Of a DNA stretch of 64,000 nucleotides, positions 42,024-50,875 are shown piece by piece. The translations under genes and the position numbers were made by a program. The notes under the pieces were generated by a model, which saw nothing but the letters and a program-made list of their open reading frames with translations, was not told the origin of the DNA and searched no databases. Position 1 is the stretch's first letter, and every line of letters begins with the position of its first letter. Location: contig JAHDVK010000001.1 in NCBI GenBank assembly GCA_023384675.1, forward strand, positions 338,404 through 402,403, read 5' to 3'. The stretch comes from Bryobacteraceae bacterium (GTDB lineage Bacteria > Acidobacteriota > Terriglobia > Bryobacterales > Bryobacteraceae).

Positions 42024-42694
42024 CGGCGTTGCTTGTCTGCGCGCCGCTGGCGGCGGAGACGATCGAACTCGGCGCGGAGCACGGCCGCTGGCGGTGGCGC
42101 GTCGAGGGCACGCTGCGGCTGGAGGACGATGGCGCGCGGTTCGACGCGCCCGGGCAGCGCCAGGCCTGGCGCTGGGCGGAGATCCAACAACTCGAACTCG
42201 TCCGCGACCGCATCATCCTCACCGGCTACCGCGACCGCGGCCTGGTGCGCCTGTATTCAGACGAGCGCTTCGAATTCCGGTTCACCGGCACGCCGGACGT
42301 GGAGCGCCTGTATGCGTTTCTTGCCGCGCGCATGGACCAGCGGCTGGTGGCGCGCGTCGCGTTGCCGCCGCGTGGGCCGCTGTGGCGCGTGGGCGTGAAG
42401 CGGGTCCGCAAGGGCCGCGGCGCGCAGGGCGAGTTGATCGTCGAGCCGGCGCGCGTGCTGTTCGTCGCGCAGGGGCGAGGCGAATCGCGCGTCTGGCGCG
42501 ACCAGGAGATCGAACTGATTTCCTCCTCCGGCCCCCACCAACTCACCCTGACGGCCCGCGAACCCGATGGGAACTACGAATTTCAACTCAAACAGGCTCT
42601 GGACCAAGATCAGTACGACGCGCTCTGGCGGCGCCTGAACCGTCCCCGGGGCCTGGAACTATTGGCAAATCAACCCAAGGAGAACCAACGATGA
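41987..42694 (+). CDS. Exported protein of unknown function in the efflux operon
   Basis: This 235-residue product overlaps the 3' end of the pump gene by 37 nt. It has a signal-like start (AALLVCAPLAAET) and a soluble, Arg/Trp-rich remainder with WRWRVEGTLRLEDDG, FRFTGTPDVERLYAFLAAR and a C-terminal YEFQLKQALDQDQYDALWRR. The repeated beta-strand pattern suggests a PH-like or all-beta fold, but I recognise no family. Its stop overlaps the next ATG (ATGA), so the gene belongs to the operon. Confidence 0.7.
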   Translation: MAFGSEAKRIGLAALLVCAPLAAETIELGAEHGRWRWRVEGTLRLEDDGARFDAPGQRQAWRWAEIQQLELVRDRIILTGYRDRGLVRLYSDERFEFRFTGTPDVERLYAFLAARMDQRLVARVALPPRGPLWRVGVKRVRKGRGAQGELIVEPARVLFVAQGRGESRVWRDQEIELISSSGPHQLTLTAREPDGNYEFQLKQALDQDQYDALWRRLNRPRGLELLANQPKENQR

Positions 42695-43029
42695 AGAAGC
42701 TGACGATGATTGCGACGCTGGCCATGCTGGCCGTGGCGCTGCTGACGGCGCAAGGTCCGGCGAAGGTCTATACCGGCGTCATTACCGATACGATGTGCGG
42801 CGCCGACCACGCCCACATGGGCATCAGCCCCGACGAGAAGTGCGTCCGCGAATGCGTCAAGGCCGGCAAGCAGTGGAAGTACGCCCTGCTCACTCCGGAT
42901 AAGAAGATGCACGTGCTCAGCGACCAGGCCGCGCCCGAAAAGTTCGCCGCGAAGAAGGTGAAGATCACCGGCATGCTCTACGAAAAGACCGGCATCCTGC
43001 GCGTGGACAAAATCGAAGCGGCGGATTGA
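42691..43029 (+). CDS. Small exported two-cysteine-motif protein of the efflux operon
   Basis: This 112-residue product has a Sec signal (residues 1-20), then VYTGVITDTMCGADHAHMG, EKCVRECVKAGKQWKYAL and a C-terminal KVKITGMLYEKTGILRVD. Small proteins with this G-x-I-x-D-x-x-C pattern are frequent in Acidobacteria and resemble DUF5818, but that assignment is from memory. The clustered Cys, His and Met residues fit periplasmic metal handling. AAGGAG lies before the ATG, and the start overlaps the upstream stop. Confidence 0.72.
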   Translation: MKKLTMIATLAMLAVALLTAQGPAKVYTGVITDTMCGADHAHMGISPDEKCVRECVKAGKQWKYALLTPDKKMHVLSDQAAPEKFAAKKVKITGMLYEKTGILRVDKIEAAD

Positions 43030-43092
43030 GGGCTTGCCGCTCCCGGCCGCCGGGTGCATACTTAGACTAGTCAAATCGACCGGTCAAAATGT

Positions 43093-43338
43093 ATGCGCAC
43101 GATTCCGGCCTCGGAAGCCAAAACACATTTCTCCCGCCTGCTTGATGAAGTGGAACGGGGCGAGACCGTGGCGATCACGCGGCACGGACGTGTGATCGCC
43201 CGGCTCGAACCCGCCGAGCGCGAGCGCTTCCAGCGCGCCCAGGCTGCCGCCGCTCGCATTCGCGCCGCCCGGATCGGACGAGGCCCCATCACTGTTGAGG
43301 AGATTATTTCCGCCCGCGACGAGGGGCGGAAGAGATAA
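43093..43338 (+). CDS. Phd/YefM-type antitoxin
   Basis: This 81-residue antitoxin of the Phd/YefM family has the N-terminal DNA-binding fold MRTIPASEAKTHFSRLLDEV followed by VAITRHGRVIARLEP, and a flexible C-terminus that would wrap the toxin. It overlaps the PIN toxin by 1 nt (TAATG). Upstream, AGTCAAA and GGTCAAA direct repeats at 43079-43089 flank a GACCGGTC palindrome and may be the operator. Confidence 0.85.
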   Translation: MRTIPASEAKTHFSRLLDEVERGETVAITRHGRVIARLEPAERERFQRAQAAAARIRAARIGRGPITVEEIISARDEGRKR

Positions 43339-43736
43339 TGCCTTTCGTCCTGGATGCCTCGACGGCGGCGAGCTGGGCGTTTGAGGATGAAGATGATTCC
43401 AGGGCCGCACGCGCCTTCGTCCGCATCGAGGAAGACGTCGCGGTGGTCCCGCCGCTCTGGAAGTACGAGGTTCTGAATACGCTTATTGTGAGCGAGCGCA
43501 GGAAACGCATCACTTCCGCGGAAACGGCCGCCTTTCAGCAGGATCTGAGTGAGATGCTGATCGAGGTGGATTCCGAGGAGTCTTCGACCGCGCTATTGCG
43601 GCTCGCGCGCGACCACAACCTCTCCGTCTACGACGCTGCCTATCTCGAACTCAGCCTGCGCCGCGGACTGCCGCTCGCTACCCTCGACAAAGTCCTCCGC
43701 AAAGCCGCCAAAAAGGAGGGGGTCGCGCTGCTTTAG
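43338..43736 (+). CDS. PIN-domain toxin (VapC-like)
   Basis: This 132-residue putative ribonuclease has the PIN acidic residues: D5 in FVLDASTAASW, the E in YEVLNTL, and D in LSVYDAAYLELSLRRGLPL and LATLD. VapC toxins cleave tRNA or rRNA when free of antitoxin. It is coupled to the Phd-type antitoxin. Its stop overlaps that of the convergent aldo/keto reductase gene by 3 nt. Confidence 0.85.
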   Translation: MPFVLDASTAASWAFEDEDDSRAARAFVRIEEDVAVVPPLWKYEVLNTLIVSERRKRITSAETAAFQQDLSEMLIEVDSEESSTALLRLARDHNLSVYDAAYLELSLRRGLPLATLDKVLRKAAKKEGVALL

Positions 43737-44635
43737 GCCGTCACGGCCTTGTCGATGCGGGCGATGGTGTCGTCCACCTCGGCTTCGTTCAGCATGCCGA
43801 TGGTCACCGCGTCCACCAGGTTGTTCTGGAAGACGAACTTGAGCGACGCGTCGCGCTGTTCGGGCGCGGTGAGCTTGCCGGCGCCGAAAATCTTCATCCC
43901 GATGATGCCCTTGCCCGCGGCCTTCGCCTGCTTGATCACGGGCACCACTTCTTCGACGGAAGCGTCCATGGCGGCGGCTTTGCCCACGTTGTTGATCCTC
44001 ACCAGCAGGACGTCGGTCCAGGGGCTGGCGGCGGCCATTTGCAGCGCGCCGAAGTGGTGGCAGGAAACGCCGATGGCCTTCACCGCGCCTTTCTCTTTCA
44101 TCTCCGCCATCTCGTCCATGGTCCGCTTCATTTCGCTGGTCCAGCGGTCGTTCATCAGGCAGTGGATCAGTACGACTTCCAGGAAATCCGTGTTGAACTC
44201 CTTGCGGAAGCGGTCCACTTCGGCCCTCGCGCCGCCGGAGTAGTTGTTCCAGTACTCGGTCCGCGGCCAGAGTTTGGTCAACACCGTGTACTTTTCGCGC
44301 GGCACGCCGCGCAGCGCGTTGCGCAAGTAGGGGTGGGAGCCATAGAGATCGGCGGCGTCCATGAAGGTGATGCCGTGGTCGATATCGTGGCGGATGAGGG
44401 AGTGAAACGCCTTCTCGCCCAGCCGCGTATGCGCGGAGGAACGCGCGCTGCCGTTAAAACCCGTACCCTGGGCCAGCCGGGTGACCTTCACGCCGGTATT
44501 GCCGAGCGTGACGGTTTCGGCGGCCTTCGAAGGCGCGGCGGCCTTGGCTTGAAAGACGCTGGTGGCGGCAAGCGCGCCGGCGAAGCCGCGGCGGCTGATG
44601 GTGTGAGAGAGTGGGCCAGTCTGGCGAATATCCAT
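43733..44635 (-). CDS. Tat-exported aldo/keto reductase family protein
   Basis: This 300-residue protein has a twin-arginine signal (SRRGFAGALAATSVF) and a TIM-barrel aldo/keto reductase core. Visible parts are VTLGNTGVKVTRLAQGTGF, the catalytic D and Y in TFMDAADLYG, K in VLTKLWPRTE and H in VVLIHCLMND. The cytoplasmic relatives reduce carbonyls with NAD(P)H; here the enzyme would be exported folded. AGGAGA precedes the ATG. It is a single-gene unit. Confidence 0.85.
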   Translation of the reverse strand: MDIRQTGPLSHTISRRGFAGALAATSVFQAKAAAPSKAAETVTLGNTGVKVTRLAQGTGFNGSARSSAHTRLGEKAFHSLIRHDIDHGITFMDAADLYGSHPYLRNALRGVPREKYTVLTKLWPRTEYWNNYSGGARAEVDRFRKEFNTDFLEVVLIHCLMNDRWTSEMKRTMDEMAEMKEKGAVKAIGVSCHHFGALQMAAASPWTDVLLVRINNVGKAAAMDASVEEVVPVIKQAKAAGKGIIGMKIFGAGKLTAPEQRDASLKFVFQNNLVDAVTIGMLNEAEVDDTIARIDKAVTA

Positions 44636-44683
44636 TTCCGGTCTCCTGATTGGGTTAGCGCTTGAATCTATCCTAACTTGACC

Positions 44684-45199
44684 TCAACCGCGAGTAAACG
44701 GCGGCGAGGGAGGCGTATCCGCTTTGGTTGCCAGCGGCTTCACCAGCGGGCCGCCGCAAATGCCCACCCCGACCTTCTGCAGCGCCGTAAGGAAGTTGAA
44801 CAGAACCGCGTACAGCATTTTCTCATTTACCGGCTGGCGGCCCGGCAGCCGGAAATGGGCGGGTAATTCCTTGCGCACCTGGATGCGCAGCGCCTGCGGC
44901 TCCACGCGCCCGCGGCGGTCGAAAGAATTGGCGATCAGAAATGGCGTCTGCAGGACCGCGCCCGAGCGCCCGTCGACATAAAACTGGCAGCGGCTGAACC
45001 AGTTCGCGAGTCCGGCGTCGGCCGCATCGAACAGCAGCAGTGGTTGATCGTTGTCGGGCGCTTCGACCCGAAGCGTGACGAAGCGTTCGCCGTCGGTGAT
45101 CTCGCACAGCAAGCCCGCCTCCTGTGCGCCCTGCGCAAGCAGGCTCGAATCGAGTTCGAGAAGAATGAGCTGGTGAGCACCCGCCTGAAGAAGCTGCAT
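44684..45199 (-). CDS. Unknown 171-residue protein
   Basis: This soluble protein is without a signal. It contains GAHQLILLELDSSLLAQGAQ, ERFVTLRVEAPDNDQPLLLF, RCQFYVDGRSGAVLQTPFLI and ELPAHFRLPGRQPVNEKMLY, and ends in a Pro/Thr tail. GGGAG precedes the ATG at 45199, and TAAACT lies 10 nt before it. The mix of strands is consistent with a compact beta domain, but no family is recognised. It is divergent from rplU. Confidence 0.6.
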   Translation of the reverse strand: MQLLQAGAHQLILLELDSSLLAQGAQEAGLLCEITDGERFVTLRVEAPDNDQPLLLFDAADAGLANWFSRCQFYVDGRSGAVLQTPFLIANSFDRRGRVEPQALRIQVRKELPAHFRLPGRQPVNEKMLYAVLFNFLTALQKVGVGICGGPLVKPLATKADTPPSPPFTRG

Positions 45200-45241
45200 G
45201 GCTCCCTTTAGTTTAGACGGACCGGCACCCTCCCGGGTGCG

Positions 45242-45270
45242 TTGCGCCTTCGGCCTCAATGCGGTACTCT
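45242..45270 (+). promoter_or_regulatory. Promoter of rplU-rpmA
   Basis: TTGCGC (45242-45247) and TACTCT (45265-45270) are 17 nt apart, giving a leader of about 58 nt before the rplU ATG. A hairpin GCACCC/GGGTGC lies immediately upstream at 45225-45240 and may end antisense or divergent readthrough. Confidence 0.5.
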
Positions 45271-45334
45271 TATTAGTTGCGGCCCCCATGCGGCCATTTC
45301 CGGCCGATACCCGGATCAGCAAGAGGATAAGCAT

Positions 45335-45646
45335 ATGTACGCAGTGATCGAAACAGGCGGCAAGCAGTATCGCGTCGCGCCCGGCGACTCCCTTCTGGTG
45401 GAGAAGCTCGAAGGCGAACCGGGTACCGCCGTGGAGTTTGACAAGGTGCTCGCCATCGGCGGCGACGACGGCGACCTCAAGACCGGCGAAGCGCTCTCCG
45501 GCGCCCGCGTGAAAGCCTCCATCCAGAACCAGGACCGCGCCAAGAAGATCCTTGTCTTCAAGTTCAAGCGCAAGAAGCAGTATAAGCGGACGATCGGCCA
45601 CCGGCAGCACCTGACCAAGGTGGTCATCGACGAAATCGTCGCCTAG
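45335..45646 (+). CDS. rplU: 50S ribosomal protein L21
   Basis: This 103-residue ribosomal protein starts [20 protein letters not shown] and ends with the RNA-binding [19 protein letters not shown] motif. The ATG at 45335 gives the standard N-terminus and is preceded by AGAGGA. It lies 11 nt upstream of rpmA. Confidence 0.96.
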   Translation: MYAVIETGGKQYRVAPGDSLLVEKLEGEPGTAVEFDKVLAIGGDDGDLKTGEALSGARVKASIQNQDRAKKILVFKFKRKKQYKRTIGHRQHLTKVVIDEIVA

Positions 45647-45657
45647 GAGAATTCGCC

Positions 45658-45918
45658 ATGGCACATAAAAAAGGACTCGGCAGTTCCAAGAACGGGCGCG
45701 ATTCGCAATCCAAGCGCCTCGGCATCAAGCTTTTCAGCGGCCAGGTGGTCCCCGGAGGCTCGATTATTGTGCGCCAGCGCGGCACCCGTTATAAGCCCGG
45801 CGAGAATGTCGGCATCGGCAAAGACGACACGCTGTTCGCCAAGATCAGCGGGCGGGTGGAATGGCGCGACCGCGGCCGGATGGGGAAGTTCGTCAGCGTC
45901 TTCGAAGTGACGGAATAG
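45658..45918 (+). CDS. rpmA: 50S ribosomal protein L27
   Basis: This 86-residue ribosomal protein near the peptidyl-transferase centre starts [20 protein letters not shown], with no N-terminal extension to be cleaved. It contains [19 protein letters not shown]. It is in the usual rplU-rpmA-obg order. Confidence 0.96.
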   Translation: MAHKKGLGSSKNGRDSQSKRLGIKLFSGQVVPGGSIIVRQRGTRYKPGENVGIGKDDTLFAKISGRVEWRDRGRMGKFVSVFEVTE

Positions 45919-45930
45919 GTTTTTCAGAAA

Positions 45931-45972
45931 GGCCGCGGAACTTGTGGGTTTCCGCGGCCCTTCGTGTTTTTG
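45931..45972 (+). terminator. Terminator-like hairpin between rpmA and obg
   Basis: GGCCGCGGAA (45931-45940) pairs perfectly with TTCCGCGGCC (45950-45959) around nine bases and is followed by CTTCGTGTTTTT ending at 45972. The obg ATG is only 8 nt further on, so the hairpin must act as an attenuator or partial terminator, or obg must be leaderless. Confidence 0.7.
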
Positions 45973-45979
45973 CACACAT

Positions 45980-46996
45980 ATGTTTGTCGATGAAGTGATC
46001 GTTCGCGTCAAGGCCGGCGACGGTGGCAACGGCTGCCTCGCGTTCCGGCGCGAGAAGTTCGTTCCGCGTGGCGGACCCAGCGGCGGCGACGGCGGGCGCG
46101 GCGGCGACGTCGTCTTTTACGCCAGCGAACACTACAACACCCTGCTCCACTTCCGCTTCAATCCCGAACACTCGGGCGAACGCGGCCGCCACGGCGAAGG
46201 AAGCAATAAAACCGGCCGCAACGGCGCCTCAATCGAAGTGCCCGTGCCCATCGGCACGCTCGCGCTCGACGCCGAGACCGGCGAAGTGATCCACGACTTC
46301 ACCATCCCCGAGGATCGCTTCACTATCGCCAAAGGCGGGCGCGGCGGCCGCGGGAATCAGCATTTCGCCACGCCCACCAATCAGGCCCCCACGCACCACG
46401 AACCCGGCCGCCCGGGTCAGGAGCGGCGCATCAAGCTCGTTCTAAAACTCCTTGCTGACGTGGGCCTGGTGGGCTTCCCGAACGCCGGCAAGTCCACTCT
46501 GATCTCGCGCATTTCGGCGGCCCGTCCCAAGATCGCCGATTACCCCTTCACCACGCTCGAACCCAATCTCGGAGTGGTGAAAACAGAGGATTTCCGCACG
46601 TTCGTGGTGGCCGACATCCCCGGCTTGATTGAAGGCGCGCACGAAGGGCACGGCTTGGGCATTCAGTTCCTGAAGCACGTGGAACGGACGCGGCTGCTGC
46701 TTCACCTGGTCGATGTGAGCGAGATGAGCGGCCGGGAGCCGGACCAGGACTTCCACATTATTCTGAAAGAACTGGCCAGTTTCAGCGAAGAATTGAGCAA
46801 AAAACGCATGTTTTGCGTGGCCACGAAGATGGATTCGGCGCAGGACCCCGAGCGCGTCGAAAAGCTCGAAAAAGCCGCTAAGGCGTTGAATATGCCCATG
46901 TTCCGCGTCTCAGCGGTCACCGGGGCCGGTCTGCCCGAACTTCTGCGCGCGGTGGCTGCCGGGGTCCTGCCGCCACGGCCCGAACCCCCCGGGTAG
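45980..46996 (+). CDS. obg: GTPase Obg/CgtA
   Basis: This 338-residue GTPase takes part in late 50S ribosomal subunit assembly. The Obg glycine-rich domain spans residues 1-155 ([16 protein letters not shown]), followed by a G domain with [29 protein letters not shown] and ATKMDS. There is no C-terminal OCT domain. The ATG at 45980 gives the standard [18 protein letters not shown] start. A hairpin with a T run lies just upstream. Confidence 0.94.
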   Translation: MFVDEVIVRVKAGDGGNGCLAFRREKFVPRGGPSGGDGGRGGDVVFYASEHYNTLLHFRFNPEHSGERGRHGEGSNKTGRNGASIEVPVPIGTLALDAETGEVIHDFTIPEDRFTIAKGGRGGRGNQHFATPTNQAPTHHEPGRPGQERRIKLVLKLLADVGLVGFPNAGKSTLISRISAARPKIADYPFTTLEPNLGVVKTEDFRTFVVADIPGLIEGAHEGHGLGIQFLKHVERTRLLLHLVDVSEMSGREPDQDFHIILKELASFSEELSKKRMFCVATKMDSAQDPERVEKLEKAAKALNMPMFRVSAVTGAGLPELLRAVAAGVLPPRPEPPG

Positions 46997-47038
46997 TGAG
47001 CGGACCGCCGAACTTTGGACCAGGCGACTTCTCGTGAC

Positions 47039-47617
47039 CTACTTCGAAGCCTTTGCCGGGATCGTCCACAAGAAAAACTTGCTGCTCAAATAGCTGTATT
47101 CGCTGTCCTCGCCGTTCAACCGGGCTTCCTGGTCGGGCTTCCAGTCGCCCATCTCGAAGGTGTTCGAAACCACGCGGGTACCGGGCTTGAGTTGTTCCAG
47201 CAGCTTCGGCTTCAGCTTCAGGTTTACCTCGGTCAGCAAAAACAAGGTGACCACCGACGCCTCCCGGAACTCCGCCTCGAACAGATCCTGCTCGATGAAC
47301 TTTACCAGATGCGTGACACCCGCCTTCTTCGCGTTCTCGTTGGCTTCGGCGATACGCTCGGGGTTGATGTCGATACCGACGCCGCGCGCCCCGTAGGTCT
47401 TCGCGGCGGCGATTACGATGCGGCCGTCGCCGCAGCCGAGGTCGTACACCACATCGTTCTTGGTGACCCGCGCCAGCTTCAGCATCTCTTCCACGGCCGG
47501 CTCCGTGGTGGGCACGTAGGGCACGTCGGGCTGGCGGTTGGGCTTGCTGTTCTGAGCCGGGGCGGACGCCGCCAGCGCCAGCAGCAGGGGGAGAACAAAA
47601 GCTTTCCTGAATCTCAT
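47039..47617 (-). CDS. Exported SAM-dependent methyltransferase
   Basis: This 192-residue class I methyltransferase has a clear Sec signal (residues 1-22, ending ASAPAQ). Motif I is VVYDLGCGDGRIVIAAA, followed by the acidic strand GVGIDINPERI. Export of an enzyme that needs S-adenosylmethionine is unexpected, but the same architecture is seen repeatedly in this group. The substrate is unknown. GAGG lies about 9 nt before the ATG. It is downstream of the GDPD gene pair region and convergent with obg. Confidence 0.78.
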   Translation of the reverse strand: MRFRKAFVLPLLLALAASAPAQNSKPNRQPDVPYVPTTEPAVEEMLKLARVTKNDVVYDLGCGDGRIVIAAAKTYGARGVGIDINPERIAEANENAKKAGVTHLVKFIEQDLFEAEFREASVVTLFLLTEVNLKLKPKLLEQLKPGTRVVSNTFEMGDWKPDQEARLNGEDSEYSYLSSKFFLWTIPAKASK

Positions 47618-47693
47618 GAACGAACCTCGCTAGAAATCGAAGTGGAACCCTCTAATGGCGGCAGACACAAGCTACAGGTTACCTCACCCAGAA

Positions 47694-48548
47694 CTAACGT
47701 AGTTTCTTCGCCCTCAGGTGCTCGATGAGCGCGGCGGGATCGTCGGTGATGATCGAATCCACCCCGGCTTTGATGAGGCGATCCCATTGGGCGGCGTTGT
47801 TCGGGGTCCAAGGCACAACCTGGAGACCGGCTTTCTGGGCCTTTCGCACCCTTCCCCTGGTCACCAGCAAATGGTGGGGCGACACGATAGGCACGCCGCC
47901 CGCCTCCGCGGCGATTTTGACAAAGTCCTTCGGCAGCCCGCCGTACAGCGCGGCGAGCTTCAACTCCGGCGCGATGGTCTTCAAGGCCTTCAGGGTCCGC
48001 CAGTCGAAACTCTGAACCACCACCCGGTCTTCCAGCTTGTGCCTGCGCACGGCCTCGGCCACCAGGCGGGCGAATTCCTCGGGTTCGGGCGCGAGTTCGG
48101 GCCGCTTGGGGTTCGACTTCATCTCGATGTTGAACCAGAAGCGGCCTTTGGGCGCCAGCGCGAGTACTTCATCGAGCGTGGGAATCCGCGCGCCCGGCGC
48201 GAGTTCCTGGCGCGGGAAGCCTTCGGCGCGCTTCGATCCGCAGTCGAACCGCTTCACCTGCTCGAGGGTCAGGCGGCGGATCGCCGTTTCGCCCTCGGGC
48301 CCCGAACAAATGGTCAGGTTGATCGTCTGGTCGTGATGGACCACCAGCACGTTGTCGCTGGTGACGCCCAGGTCGAGTTCAAGCACATCGGCTCCCACTT
48401 CGATCGCGTATTCGAAAGCGGGCAGCGTATTTTCGGGGCGTACGGTCCGCGCGCCGCGGTGGCCCTGAACGGTGATGGTTTTCGGTGCGGCTTCGGCAAG
48501 CATGGCGATACCAGCGGCGATTGCAACAGCGGGCAGCAAACCTTTCAT
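47694..48548 (-). CDS. Exported glycerophosphodiester phosphodiesterase
   Basis: This 284-residue TIM-barrel enzyme hydrolyses glycerophosphodiesters to glycerol 3-phosphate and an alcohol. It has a Sec signal (residues 1-20), the active-site motif QGHRGARTVRPENTLPAF, metal ligands in VLELDLGVTSDN, and VVHHD. The frame extends 29 codons upstream, but the signal peptide sets the ATG at 48548. A minus-strand TACCTT box ends 6 nt before it. Confidence 0.87.
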   Translation of the reverse strand: MKGLLPAVAIAAGIAMLAEAAPKTITVQGHRGARTVRPENTLPAFEYAIEVGADVLELDLGVTSDNVLVVHHDQTINLTICSGPEGETAIRRLTLEQVKRFDCGSKRAEGFPRQELAPGARIPTLDEVLALAPKGRFWFNIEMKSNPKRPELAPEPEEFARLVAEAVRRHKLEDRVVVQSFDWRTLKALKTIAPELKLAALYGGLPKDFVKIAAEAGGVPIVSPHHLLVTRGRVRKAQKAGLQVVPWTPNNAAQWDRLIKAGVDSIITDDPAALIEHLRAKKLR

Positions 48549-48656
48549 CCCTCTAAGGTAGCGCGGACACCGTTTCAGGCGAATGAACCCCGTGCACCGC
48601 GCCGCGAAACGTGATTCAATCGAATCCGGAATCATACTTCAGGAGGTACCCCCGCC

Positions 48657-49991
48657 ATGAGTGAAATCACCCGCCGCACCTTCGGCGCCGCCACGGCCAC
48701 CGCGTTGAGCTACACGAGGATTCTCGGCGCCAACGATCGCCTGCGCATGGGCTATATCGGCCTCGGCAACCGCGGAGACCAGGTGCACGACGCCTTCCTC
48801 GAACACGGCGATCAGGTCACCACCGCGGTTTGCGACCTGCGCGAGGACTACATGGATTTCGCCGTGAAGAAGTCCCGCGCCACGCCCATCAAGTACCCGG
48901 ACTACCGCCGCGTGCTCGACGACAAGAATGTCGATGCCGTCGCCATTTCGACGCCCGACCACTGGCACGCCATCCAATTCATTGAAGCCTGCCGGGCCGG
49001 GAAGGATGTCTATGTCGAGAAGCCGCTTTCGCTCACCGTGAAAGAAGGGCGGCGGATGATCGAGGTAGCCACGGAGACCAAGCGCGTCACCCAGGTCGGC
49101 ATCCACCGCCGCAGCGTGAAATCGTTGCGCGAAGCGGCTGAGTTCGTCCGCACCGGGGGCCTCGGCAAAGTCACCGTCGCCAAGGGCTACCATGTCCAGA
49201 ACGAATGGCCGAACGGCATCGGGAACGCGCCCAACACACCTCCCCCGAGCGAAGCCGAATGGGAAGCATGGCTCGGCCCCGCTCCCAAGGTGCCCTACAA
49301 TCGCAACCGCACGTTCTACAATTTCCGCTGGTTCTACGATTATTCCGGCGGCCAGATCACCAACTTCGGCGTCCACTACATGGATTTCATCCGCATGGCG
49401 CTCGGCGAACGCTCACCGAAGGCCGTCACCGCCCTCGGCGGCCGCTATGCCGTCGGCGACAACCGCGAAGTGCCCGATACCTGCGAGGTGCTTTGGGAGT
49501 TTGACAAGTGCCTCGTCGTCTTCACCCAGTACAACGCCAACGGCTCGCCGCCCAACCCGAAGAACGCCGAGCTTGAAATCCGCGGCACCAAAGGCACCAT
49601 GTACCTGCAGAGCGGCCGTTGGGAGGTCGTGCCCGAGCGCACTACCGAGGTCCTGTTCGGCCAGCGCACGCCGCTCGACCGCATTCTCGAGCGCGGCTAC
49701 GGCCCGTCGAAGAAGCCCGCCATGGAGCCGGTGCAGTCGGCCGAACGCACCGGGCGCGCCGACACGTCGTGGCATGCCCGCAACTTCCTCGACTGCGTGA
49801 AGACGCGCGCCAAATGCCACTGCGACGTGGAGGAGGGCCACCTCTCCACCGCCGCCACAATCATCGGACATATCGCGCTGCGAACGCGCGCGCTTCTCGA
49901 ATGGGACCCCGCCGCCGAACGATTCACCAACAACAACGACGCCAACCGCCTTTTGAGCTACGAATACCGCCCGCCCTATAAGCTGGGGTAA
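48657..49991 (+). CDS. Tat-exported Gfo/Idh/MocA-family oxidoreductase
   Basis: This 444-residue protein has a twin-arginine signal (TRRTFGAATATALSYTRI), a Rossmann start RMGYIGLGNRGDQ, the conserved VYVEKPLSLTVKEG, and a C-terminal alpha/beta substrate domain (FRWFYDYSGGQITNFGVHYMD). AGGAGG lies 9 nt before the ATG, the best SD in the window. It is 2 nt upstream of a TIM-barrel isomerase gene, and the two probably convert one sugar or polyol outside the cytoplasm. Confidence 0.88.
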   Translation: MSEITRRTFGAATATALSYTRILGANDRLRMGYIGLGNRGDQVHDAFLEHGDQVTTAVCDLREDYMDFAVKKSRATPIKYPDYRRVLDDKNVDAVAISTPDHWHAIQFIEACRAGKDVYVEKPLSLTVKEGRRMIEVATETKRVTQVGIHRRSVKSLREAAEFVRTGGLGKVTVAKGYHVQNEWPNGIGNAPNTPPPSEAEWEAWLGPAPKVPYNRNRTFYNFRWFYDYSGGQITNFGVHYMDFIRMALGERSPKAVTALGGRYAVGDNREVPDTCEVLWEFDKCLVVFTQYNANGSPPNPKNAELEIRGTKGTMYLQSGRWEVVPERTTEVLFGQRTPLDRILERGYGPSKKPAMEPVQSAERTGRADTSWHARNFLDCVKTRAKCHCDVEEGHLSTAATIIGHIALRTRALLEWDPAAERFTNNNDANRLLSYEYRPPYKLG

Positions 49992-49993
49992 GG

Positions 49994-50875
49994 ATGCACC
50001 GCCGCCACTTTCTCACCGCGCTCGGCACAGCGCCCCTGGCCGCGCAGACCGTGACGCCCGCGGTCCGGCCCACGCTGTGCATCTTCTCGAAACATCTCGC
50101 TCAGTTCGACTGGAAACAGGCGGGCGTGCGCGCCAGGGAGATGGGTTTCGAGGGCGTGGACCTCACCGTCCGCCCGGGCGGCCACGTGCTGCCCGAACGC
50201 GTGGCCGAGGACCTGCCCCTGGCCGTGCAGGCCATCCGCGATGCGGGCCTGAGCGTGCCGATGATCACCACCGGCCTTACTTCGCTCGCCGACCCCGCCG
50301 CGCGGCCCACCATCGACACCATGCGCCGCCTGGGCATCCCGTATCTCAAACCGGGCTACTGGCGCTATTCGGCGGAAAAATCGGCTCTCCAATCCATCGC
50401 CGAAGCCCGGCTCGGCTTTCGCGGCCTCTCCGCCCTGGCGCGCCGGGCGGGCGTCACCCTGGGCTTGCACAACCACTCCGGCGCTTACGTCGGCGCGGGT
50501 TTCTGGGAATACCGCGAGATGCTCATGGAGGCCGATCCGGGCTTCGCCGGCTACTACTTCGACCCCGCCCACGCCACGCTCGAAGGCGGTGTGGGCGTAT
50601 GGCGCGTCAGCCTGGAACTCGCCACGCCGCGCCTCAAGATGGTGGCCGCGAAAGACGCCGTCTGGGAACGCCAGAATGGCCGCTGGCGCCCCAAGTGGTT
50701 ACCGCTCGGCGAGGGGATGGTGGATTGGAAGGTGTGTTTCGAGCAATTCGCCAAAGCGCGCTTCACCGGCCCGATATCGCTCCACGTCGAGTACAACAGC
50801 AACCATGCGCAGGATGCCATGGCCCGCGACGCCGCATTCCTGAAGAAGCAAATCGCGGGCGCCTACGGCGCCTGA
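49994..50875 (+). CDS. Exported sugar phosphate isomerase/epimerase-like TIM barrel
   Basis: This 293-residue protein of the AP-endonuclease-2-type xylose-isomerase-like superfamily has an N-terminal Tat-like signal (HRRHFLTALGTAPLAAQ). Probable metal ligands occur in TLGLHNHSG, GYYFDPAHA and SLHVEYNSN. Members isomerise or epimerise sugars or inosose. The gene begins 2 nt after the Gfo/Idh gene, a pairing common in inositol- and sugar-acid-utilising bacteria. Confidence 0.82.
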   Translation: MHRRHFLTALGTAPLAAQTVTPAVRPTLCIFSKHLAQFDWKQAGVRAREMGFEGVDLTVRPGGHVLPERVAEDLPLAVQAIRDAGLSVPMITTGLTSLADPAARPTIDTMRRLGIPYLKPGYWRYSAEKSALQSIAEARLGFRGLSALARRAGVTLGLHNHSGAYVGAGFWEYREMLMEADPGFAGYYFDPAHATLEGGVGVWRVSLELATPRLKMVAAKDAVWERQNGRWRPKWLPLGEGMVDWKVCFEQFAKARFTGPISLHVEYNSNHAQDAMARDAAFLKKQIAGAYGA

